Assembly (NCBI RefSeq): GCF_025698545.1
Contig: NC_068576.1
Coordinates: forward strand, 51,618,390-51,682,389
DNA length: 64,000 nt
Direction of reading: 5' to 3'
Source of the DNA: Gossypium raimondii
Taxonomy: Eukaryota > Streptophyta > Magnoliopsida > Malvales > Malvaceae
This document shows positions 35,041-47,500 of the stretch, one piece after another. The notes under the pieces were generated by a model that saw only the letters and a program-made list of their open reading frames with translations, had not been told where the DNA came from and ran no database searches. Each line of letters starts with the position of its first letter. The stretch's first letter is position 1. The translations under genes and the position numbers were made by a program.

Positions 35041-36544
35041 GAGGAAGACTCGTTTCTATAACGGCGTCGTATATTATTCAGTGTTAGGGTTTTTTTTTTT
35101 TAATTTTTCTTTTTTCTTTCTCTCCCTTCTTCCCTCCCCTCCGCCTTCTCAAAAAGAAAAAAAAAAAGAAAAAAAAAGAAGAAAAGAAAAAAAGAAAAAA
35201 GAGAAATAAAAGAATAAAAGTGAATGAAAATTTCTCTCGTTTGAGAAGTGAATCACTACAAAATATATATCTTCCGCAGGTAATATCTTTCATTTTCTTT
35301 TAGTTTAAGGTTAATTTTCTTTCTTTTTTCCTGGATTCGATTTTTGAGGGTGGATTCGGCATAGATCGGGCCAGATCTTGCGATCTGCATGTTTTTGAAT
35401 TAATTTTGTTGAACGACTAATTTGTTGATGGTTGATTTCTGTGAATATTGCTTTTTATTTGGGGATCAAGAAAGATATTTTAGTATGTTATTTTGAGAAA
35501 ATTATGCTCTAGGGTTTTCATTTAAATTTTTTCGATCTTGCAGTGTTTGCAAGAAATTAAGATTTTCTGAACTTTTTATTTTTATTTTTGATTTGTTTCA
35601 GCTTTTCGAGACAAGAAAAATGTTTAGTTTGTTAATTTGGTTTGTCAATCCTCAATCTCAAGACTCTCAAGTTTTTTACGAGAAATTACTAGATTTTTTT
35701 TGGATTTTTTTTCTTGGTTTCTGATTTTTGGGTCAATGTTTCTTGACTGGAATCAGCGTAGAGGATTTAAATTTCTAAGATTCTTTTGGTTGTTTTAATT
35801 TTGCCTAAAAGGTCAATGGCGTTTCATATAAATTTTCGTATTTTGTTACTCTTGTAGAAAGTGCTCATTTTTCCAAGTCAACGCTGTTTCTGTTTCACGA
35901 TTATGTAAAAAGTGATATGGTTACTTACTCTGACCTGCGTGAAATTTTATGATTTATTTAAGATCAACTTGATGTTCGATCTGTAAAATATGTTGCTGAA
36001 AAAGAAAGAAATAAAAAAGAAACCAAATAATTGTTGAACCATAATTTATGAAATTCTCTGCCACAATATTCTTAGGTGCTCTTATTTGATGTAATAGGAG
36101 GCAGAATTACTTAAGGCTGTAGAGTAGAAACGGAGGTTGCTTTCTCTTTTATGAATTTCTTGTAAAGAATAAAGAAGAGAAAAATGTACAAGATGAACAT
36201 GTGCGACATGGATATGTACAGCATCAACACTAACTGCAGTTTTAGGTATGTATTCCTTTGTCTATATGGTGATTCTGATAAGTTCCGTTTGATATGCTCT
36301 CAGCCACTATGTTTGAAAAATTGGTTGTGCGCAGTCTGAACTTTGTTACTTATGTTCCACTGTGTGAGTTGTGATATTTATGTCATTTAATGTCCTAACC
36401 ATTATGTTCATTTTATTTTCAGGATTTTCATAACAAGTTTTAGGAGACAGTTTCTTTTGGTTTGGTAGAAGATAGGCCTCATAGTCGTTTTTACATTAGA
36501 AGGGTTGGTTTTAAGCTTGTTGATAGGGATTGATCTAGGTAGAA
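35041..36544 (+). promoter_or_regulatory. RCD1 5' leader with two introns and purine-rich tract
   Basis: A likely non-coding first exon ends at 35279 (CCGCAG before GTAATA). It contains a dense C/T then A/G-rich low-complexity tract (about 35085-35215). An intron of about 0.8 kb follows to an acceptor near 36097 or 36104. The second leader exon ends at 36245 (TTTTAG before GTATGT), and the next begins at 36423 after TTATTTTCAG and carries the main ATG at 36545. Transcription start is not determinable. The exon structure is inferred from splice motifs only. Confidence 0.6.
36184..36468 (+). promoter_or_regulatory. Met-rich spliced uORF in the RCD1 leader
   Basis: An ATG at 36184 opens a 35-codon frame that crosses the 36246-36422 intron and stops at 36466-36468, 76 nt before the main start. 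It begins MYKMNMCDMDMYSIN, with five ATGs in the first 11 codons. Any ribosome scanning this leader would meet several start codons before RCD1's own. Confidence 0.65.
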
Positions 36545-39500
36545 ATGGAAGCACGGAACGCCATGGTATCGGATAATAAGCCTGGGTTTCTGCACAATAG
36601 GAAGAGAAAGCGGGCTGCGCAGCATTCAACTTATTTTCCTGGAGCTTCGCATGTGATATTACCACAATTGCCCAACTTGAGTTTACCATCCCAGAAGCAT
36701 GGCAAGCTGAGGAGATTGGAGGATCACAAAGGCAAAGTTGTTAGTTGTGCTCATCCTTCGAAAAGATCTTTGCTGCTTTGCTATTCAAATTTTAAGAAAA
36801 CTGGCATTCCGAAGCGCATCATGTTCTTTGAGAAAGGTGAATGGACTGATTTTCCCAAGGATCTCATTGCTTCAATTAGGAAAGATCTCATCACAAAGAA
36901 GCCATTTATTGAGCTGGAGAAAGATGGTCAATCTTTTGTGCTTGATTTCTTGCATATGTTTCGACTGGATTGGAAAACTGGCTTGAAACAACCAATTGCT
37001 TGGATTGACGAAGCAGATGGCTGTTTCTTCCCGGAGACTTTTGCTGTGGAGGATGAACTATATCAGGCTCATGAGTATGAGAGTGATCATGAATCTATGT
37101 ATAATGAATCATATGTTCCCCCTGAGATCAAGCTACATCTTGAAATTGACATTAATGGTGATCAATCTAGGTTGAAGGAATGTAGTGGGGAGTCAAGTTC
37201 TTTTGTTAGAAATTTTCAAATTGCTCAGAAACCTGCCACCAGTTGCTGTGCCATAGAAGCTGAGGATAATTGCAACAGGGATGGTGATGCAAAACACAGC
37301 AAAATCATTGAGGATATTCAACAAACAAGGTTAAATTTTCCTGAAAAGGAGTTTGTGGATGTAGAATTTGGAGAACAGTTGGATTCTCAAACTGTGGAGA
37401 CGATGTTCCTGTTGGGCATGAGCTCTTCGGGTGGTTCGGATGTTATTAATATAAAGCCCTGCTCCAGTTCTTCAACGCAATATAGGTTAGAGCGTTTCCT
37501 GAAGCAGGTTCAAATTATGAAGAAGTATCGGGGTGATGCAAATGTTCAGCATGCTTGGCTTGCCTGCTCTCAGTCAGACTTGCCAATCATCATGATGCAT
37601 GGGCTTGGGGATTGTCGTCTTTCCAGAATTCCACACAAATATGGCACTGGTGTTCATCTTGCCACAGTAGAATTTACTAATACCAGGTTGGAGTTATTTT
37701 TTATTTATTTATTTGCTATGAATTCTTTTGAATATGCAAGTCTTCTATTGTTTATGTTTCTGAGAGAATGATGAAAGGCTTCTACAATTTTTCTTTTAAT
37801 GACATAATACCTGTGAATGAAGGAAAGTACTATTGAACCGTCTCCTTGTTGCCTTTTTCTTATACTATTTTAAGTTTCTTGACAGGGAACATTATCAACT
37901 TCCACCTTTTTGGTTAGTGGTTTTGAGGACTGAAGTTTATCTTTTGTCTGTGCAGTGCAAACTATTGTGATGTTGACGAAAATGGAATAAAGTATATGAT
38001 ACTATGTCGTGTAATAATGGGAAAGATGGAGCTTCTTCGTCCTGGAAGTGGACAGTGTTATCCTAGCAATGAAGATTTTGATAGTGGAGTGGATGATCTT
38101 CAGCATCCAAAGTACTATATTATCTGGAACATGAATATCAGCACTCACATTTATCCAGAGTTTGTTGTTAGTTTCAAGATCTCCAATGCTGAAGGTGATA
38201 TATTTCTCCTTTAGAATGTTGTTTATTTGATGAATATGTTCATTCTTCCTTTCTTTCATCTAACATCAAATTGGAAACTCTACATGGCGTTAAATTTTAA
38301 TGGTTTGCAACCTAAATGTCCTCAAACGTTCTATCTCCATTTCAAACATGGATGGAAAATGTATAAGTTTGTTAATTTAAAGAATCAAGGCTTCTTCTAT
38401 GATGCGTTGATATCTCCTCTGGTGGGGCTTTTAGTTTTTTTTCATTCCAGAATAACAGATCAACTACTGGTTCAATGAGTTGTAGTTGGCTGTGTCTTCT
38501 GCAAATTCTGTATGACTATCATATGTTTCCTTTTCTGAAATATTTCAGTTCTTTAGCTCTTGAGGTTTATGTTGTTCCCACAGGGCGTTTGATTGGAAGT
38601 GAGACTAATCATGCTGTTTCAGGCGTCACTGCATCTACTCCAGGCCTTCAGGGTCGTTTACCAGTATTATCATCTGCCGGTGAATTGGTGAGTAATATAT
38701 CTGTATTATGCTTTTCTTCTCTCTTTCTCTCTCTATATGTATCTATGTGTATATGAATGTATATATTCAGTTTGACGACATGATGGCCTAGCCCTTATGG
38801 TAAGTAGGATAATTAAAAGACTTGATCCTACCCTCTGGTGGGCGACACTGGTGCCTCACAATGTACATATTGTGGTTATTTATCATACTATTTATGAACA
38901 TGTACAAGTTCATAAATAGTATGATAAATAATCAAAGGGTAGGTGTTTCAAATTTGCAAAAGTTGCAAAATAGCATTTGGCTGTTTTTAATATCCTGACT
39001 TATGCTTGGTTCCTGCTGATTTATTTGTCTGCTTCTTTCATATCCATGTGTATATGAATGTATATATTCAGTTTGACGACATGATGGCCTAGGCCTTATG
39101 GTAAGTAGGATAATTAAAAGACTTGATCCTACCCTCTGGTGGGCGACACTGGTGCCTGACAATGTACATACTGTGGTTATTTATCATACTATTTATGAAC
39201 TTGTACAAGTTCATAAATAGTATGATAAATAATCAAAGGGTAGGTGTTTCAAATTTTCAAAAGTTGCAAAATAGCATTTGGCTGTTTTTAATATCCTGAC
39301 TTATGCTTGGTTCCTGCTGATTTATTTGTCTGCTTCTTTCATATCCATGTGTATATGAATGTATATATTCAGTTTGACGACATGATGGCCTAGGCCTTAT
39401 GGTAAGTAGGATAATTAAAAGACTTGATCCTACTCTCTGGTGGGCGACACTGGTGCCTGACAATGTACATACTGTGGTTATTTATCATACTATTTATGAA

Positions 39501-40358
39501 CTTGTACAAGTTCATAAATAGTATGATAAATAATCAAAGGGTAGGTGTTTCAAATTTGCAAAAGTTGCAAAATAGCATTTGGCTGTTTTTAATATCCCGA
39601 CTTATGCTTGGTTCCTGCTGATTTATTTGTCTGCTTCTTTGTCCTGCAACAGTGTGCCATTTCTGGTTGCTGTGTGCTGTTTTTAGCACTCAAGAGTTTT
39701 ATCATACAGCAACTCAAATCACCTCTGCACTAATGATGGTTGCAGGGGGGGAACATATGGGTTTTGATAATATACGATAATTTTTTGAGGTTTGCTAATG
39801 TTTTACTGTGACGTTCTTTTGTCCTTAGGGGAGTATTAATCACCAAACCTCAGAATCAGGTGGATCCCACGAAAATGATCCTAGCCTGGGTTCAAACACT
39901 TCAAAGACCCCTAAATCTCCTTGGATGCCTTTCCCAATGTTGTTTGCTGCTATCTCAAACAAAATCCCTCGTTTAGATATGGATCAAGTTACTAATCATT
40001 ATGAACTATTCAGGGTATGTTGAATCAGATGATTTATTTTTAGCTCCCTATGTTTAAAAAAAAAAGGTTTCTGATTCTTTTGCATTTTTTTTTGGATGCT
40101 TATCAGGCAAAGAAGATAAGTCGTGATGATTTTGTCAAAAAGCTGAGATTGATAGTCGGAGATAGTTTGTTGAGATCAACAATAACATCTCTGCAGTGCA
40201 AGGTATGAGTTAAACTTTAGGAATGATTATCAGCTCAGGTTGATTTTGATATTAAACTAATCAAGTTTTCTGGCGATTTGTAGTTTCCATCTAGACATGA
40301 ATTAGAAGCGGCAGCAGCAGCAAAGCAGAAGAACATGAATGGTCCTGGCGGCCTTTGA
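36545..40358 (+). CDS. RCD1: RCD1/SRO1-type WWE-PARP-RST regulator
   Basis: Six coding exons: 36545-37686, 37956-38194, 38584-38687, 39829-40014, 40107-40202 and 40284-40358. All introns are GT-AG, and the exons join to 613 aa (Arabidopsis RCD1 is about 590). An NLS-like KRKRAA lies at about residues 20-25. A WWE domain follows (about 70-165: [40 protein letters not shown]). The PARP-like domain is at about 275-455 ([35 protein letters not shown]). The C-terminal RST domain is at about 525-590 ([33 protein letters not shown]). Family knowledge: a nuclear hub that binds transcription factors through RST, controls stress and ROS responses, and has a catalytically inactive PARP fold. The start agrees with the conserved MEA- opening. 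Intron 3 carries a 301-bp tandem array. No breaks were seen. Confidence 0.95.
38741..39641 (+). repeat. 3 x 301-bp tandem array in RCD1 intron 3
   Basis: Three near-identical head-to-tail copies at about 38741-39040, 39041-39341 and 39342-39641. Shared landmarks repeat exactly 301 bp apart (TTTGACGACATGATGG at 38771, 39072 and 39373). Each copy contains a 56-nt palindrome (38876-38931, 39177-39232, 39478-39533) centred on TTGTACAA, perfect in copies 2 and 3 and with one mismatch in copy 1. Minus-strand open frames in it are translations of the repeat. Confidence 0.97.
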
Positions 40359-41002
40359 ACTTGGTGATCTCAAGTTGACGGTAGTCTTTTAGTTTGGTGC
40401 TTGTTACAAAATGTGTCGACATGATGTGGATATGTTTGATTGAAGGTAATGTTTTCATCGGAACAGTCGTGTTAGACCCGCGTATTTTAGTGTGTTTCTT
40501 TGTGGTTCTCAATGTGGACTCGTTGCTTTGTTATCGTTAATACAAATTGTTGTTGCCTGGGACTTGAAATCAAATCATCTCGTGTCTTAGAAGGGAAGAA
40601 AAATTGTACATTTTTTTTATCAGAGATGTGATAAAGCGGAAGTTTTTGAGGTGTTTCAAAAATGAAGACGTCTTAAAATTCCACTTTGTTAAGTCAAAGA
40701 TGAGCCAATCTACTTAAAATACGGTGCCTTCGCGGATATACATGTATAACAAAAAGACTTTAGACTGCATGAGAAAGAATGCTCTTTCAGATCACATATA
40801 TGATATAAAACTAATAAACCGCGAGGAACGTCAGCTTTTTTCTATTCTGGCAGTGTCAATGCCAGTGCCATAGATAAAAGATAAATCTTCACAATAGATA
40901 AATTGACCTAAAATATAAGCACGATGGATAAAGAAAGGCTCTCTTAGATCACATTATATATATGATATAAAATGCAAAACATGTTGGTGTTTAAAATGAA
41001 AA
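40359..41002. other. Convergent 3' regions of RCD1 and SKL2
   Basis: The two genes face each other tail to tail 644 bp apart, so this stretch should hold both 3' UTRs and polyadenylation signals. No other feature was recognised. Confidence 0.6.
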
Positions 41003-44000
41003 TTAATTTGGCAATGTAGCAGGCGGGGCTGCATCAGCAGCATTTGATGGATCCCACCCCGGTGGCTTGATGTTTGGCCAATCCCCACGACATCCTAACC
41101 TTATATAAAGGCTCTTCTTACCTGCACAAAAACACGCTACTTAGCTCACTGACCAGCAGCAATTTCTCCTAAATAATTGCTTGTTTTTATTCAAATTAGA
41201 TAATAAGAAATGAGGTTTAAGTTATTTCCTTACACGATTGGCTAGTTCCTTAAAAACTTAAAAGCGCAAAGGGTCTGAAGGCCAAAGGCCACAACTCTCT
41301 GTTTAGGAGAGAGGGTTTTGGGTGGCACCAATGCGGTGTTTCCTGTCAACACCTACAGGACTGCTTTCTCACCCTCCCCAAAATATCTCCTCCTTTTTTA
41401 CTTGAAAGTAATTTACTCAGTGGAATATCTTTGTGCAACACGAGTATGCACCAGAGAAAAACTGACTAAGGAGGTCCTATAATTTTGATGGATAGATAGA
41501 TAGATAGATTACCTGGAAGTTTCTTGTCAGATAGAATTAAGCGTTTGAGGGCACTCAAGGATGCCTGAGCTACACTCTTGGCATGATCAGCATCCCAACC
41601 CTGGAGCTTCACAACCACATCTGCATTCGTGTAGCCAACATTACCATCTTCAATGTGCCTTCTCGCTTCCTCCTTTGCTGAATCCTCGTCTGCACAGTGA
41701 CTGCACAACTTAATACATAAACCATTCTACTCCCTACTTTTTATCCACCTTTACTTCTTCCACAAGTATTAGGTGCCTAATTACAGTTAATGGTACTCAT
41801 ACCAGCTAAAATGAGATGCATAGTATGCATTTTGATGCACCCAAAGCTTATAACAGGATTGCTTCATGTAAAACTCAGGTTTGACTTTCTAGGTAATCAT
41901 TTATATTTTTAAAGAAAAAGATATTGCGAAAATACAGGATTCATACTATGTCAATAAGCAAATCAGTTGGCCCGAAATTGTTTGAAACAACTTGACCAGC
42001 AAGAAACAGATTGATGACTGTAGCTTCAGTCTATGATAGATAAATAAATTGATACAAAGTAAATGCAAATTTACCTGTAGCTTCAGTCTGTGACAACCAA
42101 ATGCTAAACCCTGAATAAAGATGTCTCCATTTATCGGTCCGTGCTGCGGCCCCATGAGACCCTCCTAAGGTTGCAACAACAGCCCGGACATGACTGCCAG
42201 GACAAGCAAGCCAAGGTGATGCCTTTTTACATGTTTTTAATAATTACTGAGACATACTCCTTACCTACTTAAGCTTTCTAGTATTGCACTTTCTGCTTCA
42301 GCCACAGAGTCAGAGCCTTCAGCGACCACCCCTGCGATAGATCAAACTAATTAATAGCTGCAAGCTGGTTACGAGATAGCACTCTAAGTTTCTAGAAAAC
42401 TGTATATTGAAATATCATTTCATGAAATAATAGTAAATCACATTTTTCTTTGAGAAGTATAACTTCAAAGTAGCAATTAGCGAAGATATCTATAATCAGT
42501 GGCTAACATGATCGCGTATGAATTACATAGCTAAATTGTGCGAAAAGGTGTGCAAGCTCTGACATAAGGATTTGTACTGACCATATTGAACAAGACAAGA
42601 TGAAGAATGGCAACTACCTTTTCTCATCAGTGATTTAACGAATCCACTCAACATGTACATGGAGATTAGATGTAAATATGAGTGACATAGTTATAGACTG
42701 GTGGTGCTTCTAAAGAAAATTTTATTGACTTTTAGAACTACATACACAGAAAGACGGAGAGGAAAACCACGGAGGCATATCCATATCCATGAACGTGTAT
42801 CATTTACATAACCATGCATGAGTGATGGAATTGAGGTCCAGTCATGTGCATATACTTGGGACTAAGGAGATAGGTTTAATGATTAAGCATCCCACATTTA
42901 GTGAAACAGAAAGATGTAACTCACATGAATCAACAGTTTGCTTGGCAAAAGTTTCTAATAGTTCTTTTGTAACGAGGGGCGTGTACCTGCGATCATATAA
43001 ACTTATTAAATGGTAAGGGCAGGGGACATGTGAGAAATAAATGCTTGTTTGTACTCATTTATAAGCCATTCAAGGTACAAATATAAAATATAGCTATAAC
43101 ACAGTTTTTGCTTTTAAAAACTAAACCTAGAGTATTAGTATGCCACCCGAAGGTCATTAACTTAGTTTGAGGAACAATGCCTACTTTTCATTTCATCTGC
43201 TGAAATTAGGATGACAGGCAGGAAAAGGAGACAGTTTAATTTAAGAACACATGAAATGGAAATGTTATAAAGGAGAAGAAGCAACAAATATTCTTTCATC
43301 TGCTGAAATTAGGATGACATGCAGGAAAAGGAAGACATGAAATGGAAATGTTATAAAGGAGAAGAAGCAACAAATATGTAGTAGGACAAGTGGGATACCC
43401 GAGAGCAACAGCGAGTTCTCGGGCTACTTTTTGGTTAATTTCAGTGGAATCCCCAACAACGTAAATTGATGTTCCTTTAAGAAGTTGCATAGAACCAGCT
43501 GACAATGACTCCCATGATTCCATAATATCTGGCCATTTCAGATTCGGATCCTGCTTCTTTAAGCTAATAACAAGTTGATCATCGTCTATATACCTGCTTA
43601 AGACAAGACGGTAAATCTAAATGCGTAGTGATCTTACATTACTGAAGTTCATTCAAAATTCAGCGACAAACCATATTGTTTCAGCAGGCTTTATTTTCTC
43701 AAACAGACTAGTAGTATCTATAAGTGTGATGATGGACCCAGCCTGCTGTACTTTGACTGTTAGAGAAGTACCATCCGCATCTACAAATATATCTTTAGCA
43801 CTTAGAACATCTTGACCACCAAGTTGCAACCTTAGTTCCACTTCAGAAGACCCATCAGAGAACTGTAGCATGCTCCATAGATTAAGTATGGCTAAACAAC
43901 AAATCCCAAATTGTAAAAATGATTGGGAAATCAAAAGAAAAACATTCTCAAATTCATGAACTCCGATATAGAAGGACACCCCTTGCAAGGTTTGTTATCA

Positions 44001-44565
44001 TACATGGGCACAGTCAATCTAATGAAATGAATTGCTATACAAGTTTCATTATAGGTGAAATTCAATGGGCATAATTATTTGGTTGTACTGATAACTACAC
44101 TTATAGTGACCCAAACTAGAGCTATATACAAGTTTGATTCGTTCAGATTCAACCTTGTTTGGATTATTACACCATAAGAGCCTAACAAAAGGAAAGCAGA
44201 GAGTAAAAAAACTTAGGAATAGACGAACAAAAAACAGTTCTAGTTCCTGTATCAGTCTTTAATTAAAGCAGTAGGCCTAGTCAATTTAGCTTTGAGGAAA
44301 ACAAGAAAGAGGCAAAAAGGAAAATAGATTAAAAAAGGCAAAGATTGTTGACCTCATAGTGCGTAGTGTTGGTGGAGGAACAGTTGCAGGAGATGCCACG
44401 AAGTGGACTGATGGGTGTGACTCCCGTAGAGTACCGACGGAAGGCAGGAAGTTGGGGTTTTAAGAAGTGAAAAGAATGTGTTTTGATAGAGAAATGAAGG
44501 GTTTTGGTTGGGTTCTGCAATGACAAACAGAGCATGGAACTGGCGCTCGCAGCTGCACTAGCCAT
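41003..44565 (-). CDS. SKL2: Shikimate kinase-like 2 (SKL2), probably non-catalytic, plastid
   Basis: Eight minus-strand exons: 44565-44353, 43862-43672, 43593-43399, 42986-42925, 42331-42265, 42193-42075, 41689-41513 and 41121-41003. All introns are GT-AG, and the exons join to 380 aa, close to the plant SKL2 length. Residues 1-60 are Ser/Ala-rich with few acids, a chloroplast transit peptide. Residues about 72-160 form a CS (p23-like) domain (GSSEVELRLQLGGQDVLSAK, LFEKIKPAETIWYIDDDQLV). A shikimate-kinase-like domain follows (WESLSAGSMQLLKGTSIYVV, HGAAARTDKWRHLYSGFSIW). At the P-loop position (about 182-190) it has GDSTEINQK, lacking the GxGKS/T lysine and Ser/Thr, so kinase activity is unlikely. 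It ends SLYIRLGCRGDWPNIKPPGW plus a short Ala/Pro tail. The true role in plastids is not established from sequence. Confidence 0.93.
41491..41509. repeat. (GATA)n microsatellite in SKL2 intron 7
   Basis: About four and a half GATA repeats directly beside the donor of the 41513-41689 exon. Confidence 0.85.
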
Positions 44566-47500
44566 TGCTTTACTTTCATCTGATATTATGGGTAATCAAA
44601 AGGAGAGAGACAGAGTGGATAAGAAATCAGACAAGTAGTGTGTTTCAACTACTGGGCTCAATCCAACAGATTGAAGTTGGGTTCATGGCTTAACTTCCAA
44701 CCCAAATATGCTTTGTTGTTTTCATTTCGTCTTTTGAGGTTAGAGGTGGGCCAACACACAACTTGTTATGGGTTTAGTTTTTCACCAAAGTTCCAGTTTT
44801 TGATCCGATCCGAAGTCAGTAAATGTTCCATTATTTGTCACGTCACCGCCATCACCTCGCTTTAAATGCTTACATACAAGCATCTGACATCTTCGCCTTA
44901 CCCCCTAAATAACTAAAGCATACCCCCAAGTTCCTAACTTTGCTTTTCTATCTCTTCATAAATAAAAAAAGGGTGGGCATATCATCACATGAAATGTTGT
45001 TAAAACCATGGCATATATCATTAATGCAATTCCAAATTAATACTATTCAATACTCTTCTTCTTTGCCTTTATATGACCATATGTCTAACCACTCCACCAT
45101 CTTTTTTTTTTATAATATTTTCCTTTACAACATTCTTTTGGTGTCAGTCAATTAGAAAGCTTACCAAAACCGCCTTAATTAACACTGTAATGCATATCAT
45201 TAAGTTTGGACCAACATTACAATCAATGTTGTATTCTTTACACGCCTTTAATACCTTATTTAATTTAGACATAATCTAGTCATTGATTTTAAAGCTATAT
45301 ATTATTTTAGTATTTTTTTATCCCGTCAAGTCAAGCAAGTAAACCTTGAAGTTAAAAATTTCATCCCCAATGTCTCAACCTTGAGAAGGTAAACTTCGAG
45401 AATTGCTGGCACTACTAGGCATTATAAGAAAGGAAGAAAGAAAAAGAAATAAAGAGATAGAATGATTTAAAGGAAAATAAAAGAATTTTAAAAAAGTATT
45501 TTTTAAAGTTTATTGACGTGACAGGCTATTATTAGTTGGGATTTTTTTAACAAATATAACATTTTGGTATAAAATGGGTAATGAAAGAATAATTAAGATA
45601 CCATTTGTGAGTTGTGACAATAAAGTGTTTAGGTACCAACTTCGAAAAAAGAAAGTATGGTTTTAGGTATTAATTCGTGAGTTAAGTTTTTCTTTGAAGA
45701 AAAAAAATAGGCTTAACGACATAACTAACGGTTGGAGTAACAGAGGTGCCAACTTGTGAAAAAAAGTTGTTTAGCTATAGCTTGTGGCTAAAAAAAGTTT
45801 AGGAATCAACTTGGGAAAAAGAGTATAAATTAAGTAGTGATTTGTGAATTAACCCTTTTTATAAAGAAAAAGTTTAAGAGTTTAAATAAAGATGAAAAAT
45901 AAATTAGGTAGTATTTATAGGAAAAGAAAAATAATAGAAAGATGGAAAAAAGTAGAAAGAAGTGAATTAAAATTGTAATTAAAAAAAGGGTTGGAAAATT
46001 ATGGAAGAATAGAAGTTAGGAAAGGAAAATGGTGGTGAAAAAGATAAGAAGATTGTTGGTGGTGTTGTAAATTGTAATTATTCTATATTTAGTTTGTTTG
46101 TACGTTAGAGCCCTTATTAAGTGCCGGGCAGATAAAGACAGGACTGCCCTTAGGAAGGGGAAGAAGGGACGTATGGTCGCCATCACACTGCCCGCGTTGC
46201 CCCTTTTTACATATATATTACTAGTTGAATGAAACGACAGAGCTTTTGCTGCTGTTTTTCTTTTTCCTTTGTTGCAGCAGCAGCTGCTGCTTCTGCTACA
46301 CTGACAGCGCTGTCAGCGAGGCATCAATCATAAAGCAATGGATTGCAATATGATTTTTGCCTTAATTCTCGCGCCCTTTTTTCCCCCCTCTCTCTTCTCT
46401 GACAGTGACCCTATGTCTTTGACCATATCCACCCCCTTTGGCTTCCACTTTCTGACACGTGCGAAATGCATTTTAAGAAAATATTGCTTATTACATGCCT
46501 TCTGTTTTGTTCCATAATGAAGAATGGCTCCCGCGAGATTCTCGCCTTATTATTCGTCGTCTTGTAACCAAATTCACACTCACATAAACTAACTTCCTAT
46601 ATTACACCTTCAACGGGAATTAGGATGTCAGAACAGATTTTATAACGGTCCAAATCCTTTTCTTATTTACTACTTTTAAAATTGCCTTGATTCACTCCTT
46701 CAATTAAATTTAATTTTGATGTAAGCATAGCTTAAAATGCTCATACAACGCCAAACATTAGGTTTTCACAAAAATGTTTAGACTGTGTAATGATAATTCT
46801 TTGGGTAGGGTTGCGTAAATAAATGATATATGCTGGCATCCAAGAGAAAGTTAAAATTATTTAAACACTTCACGAAATTTTGAATTTCCGACACATAAAG
46901 TTGGAGGTGGACCAATATGCTTTTGCATGGTACGTGATAGTAAGGTATAATTAATTTCAGTTTTCACCATTAATCGTAACCACTAAGATTTGGGATTGAA
47001 TCTTAATTCTAAGGTAAGATTATATTATTTTCAAGTTAATGTATTAAAGTACAATTGGGTTTTTGTAATGGGCCATTCATTACTGTTATCTTCTAGGTTT
47101 GGACAGCTTGAAAAATACGTTCATAGATTGATAGACAGCACTAAATAACACCTTTTTGTTGGGATCTAAAATTGAGAAAAGTGACTGGATTTTTTCTTTT
47201 TTAGGTTTTTAGGTCAAGTTTGAAACTTGAAGGTGGCATTGCTGCCATTTTATCACTCAATCTAATAAATGTCGACTTTTTTAATAAGAGGGACTAAATT
47301 TAAATTTTGGAGTTAAAATGAGTAGTGATGTTTTAGCACTAAACAAATGGGGCTGGTTGACTAAAACAGGCCAGTTTGTTTGAGGAAGAAATAAATGGTT
47401 GTAAATGGCAAGAGCTAGAAAACGCAAAGAAGGGAGTTGAATGTACCATGCATCCATTGTGTGACATTATGACTTAACATTGGGCCCGCTTTCCCTCCCA

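Noticed and set aside
35084..35293. Minus-strand frame of Phe/Lys/Arg runs
   Set aside because: It is the reverse translation of the purine/pyrimidine-rich RCD1 leader tract.
38760..38850. tRNA-derived SINE in the RCD1 intron repeat
   Set aside because: The A-box and B-box likenesses are weak and no poly(A) or target duplication is seen. Kept only as a possibility within the tandem-repeat finding.
38932..39463. Two near-identical minus-strand frames starting [14 protein letters not shown]
   Set aside because: They are translations of copies of the 301-bp intronic tandem repeat in RCD1, not genes.
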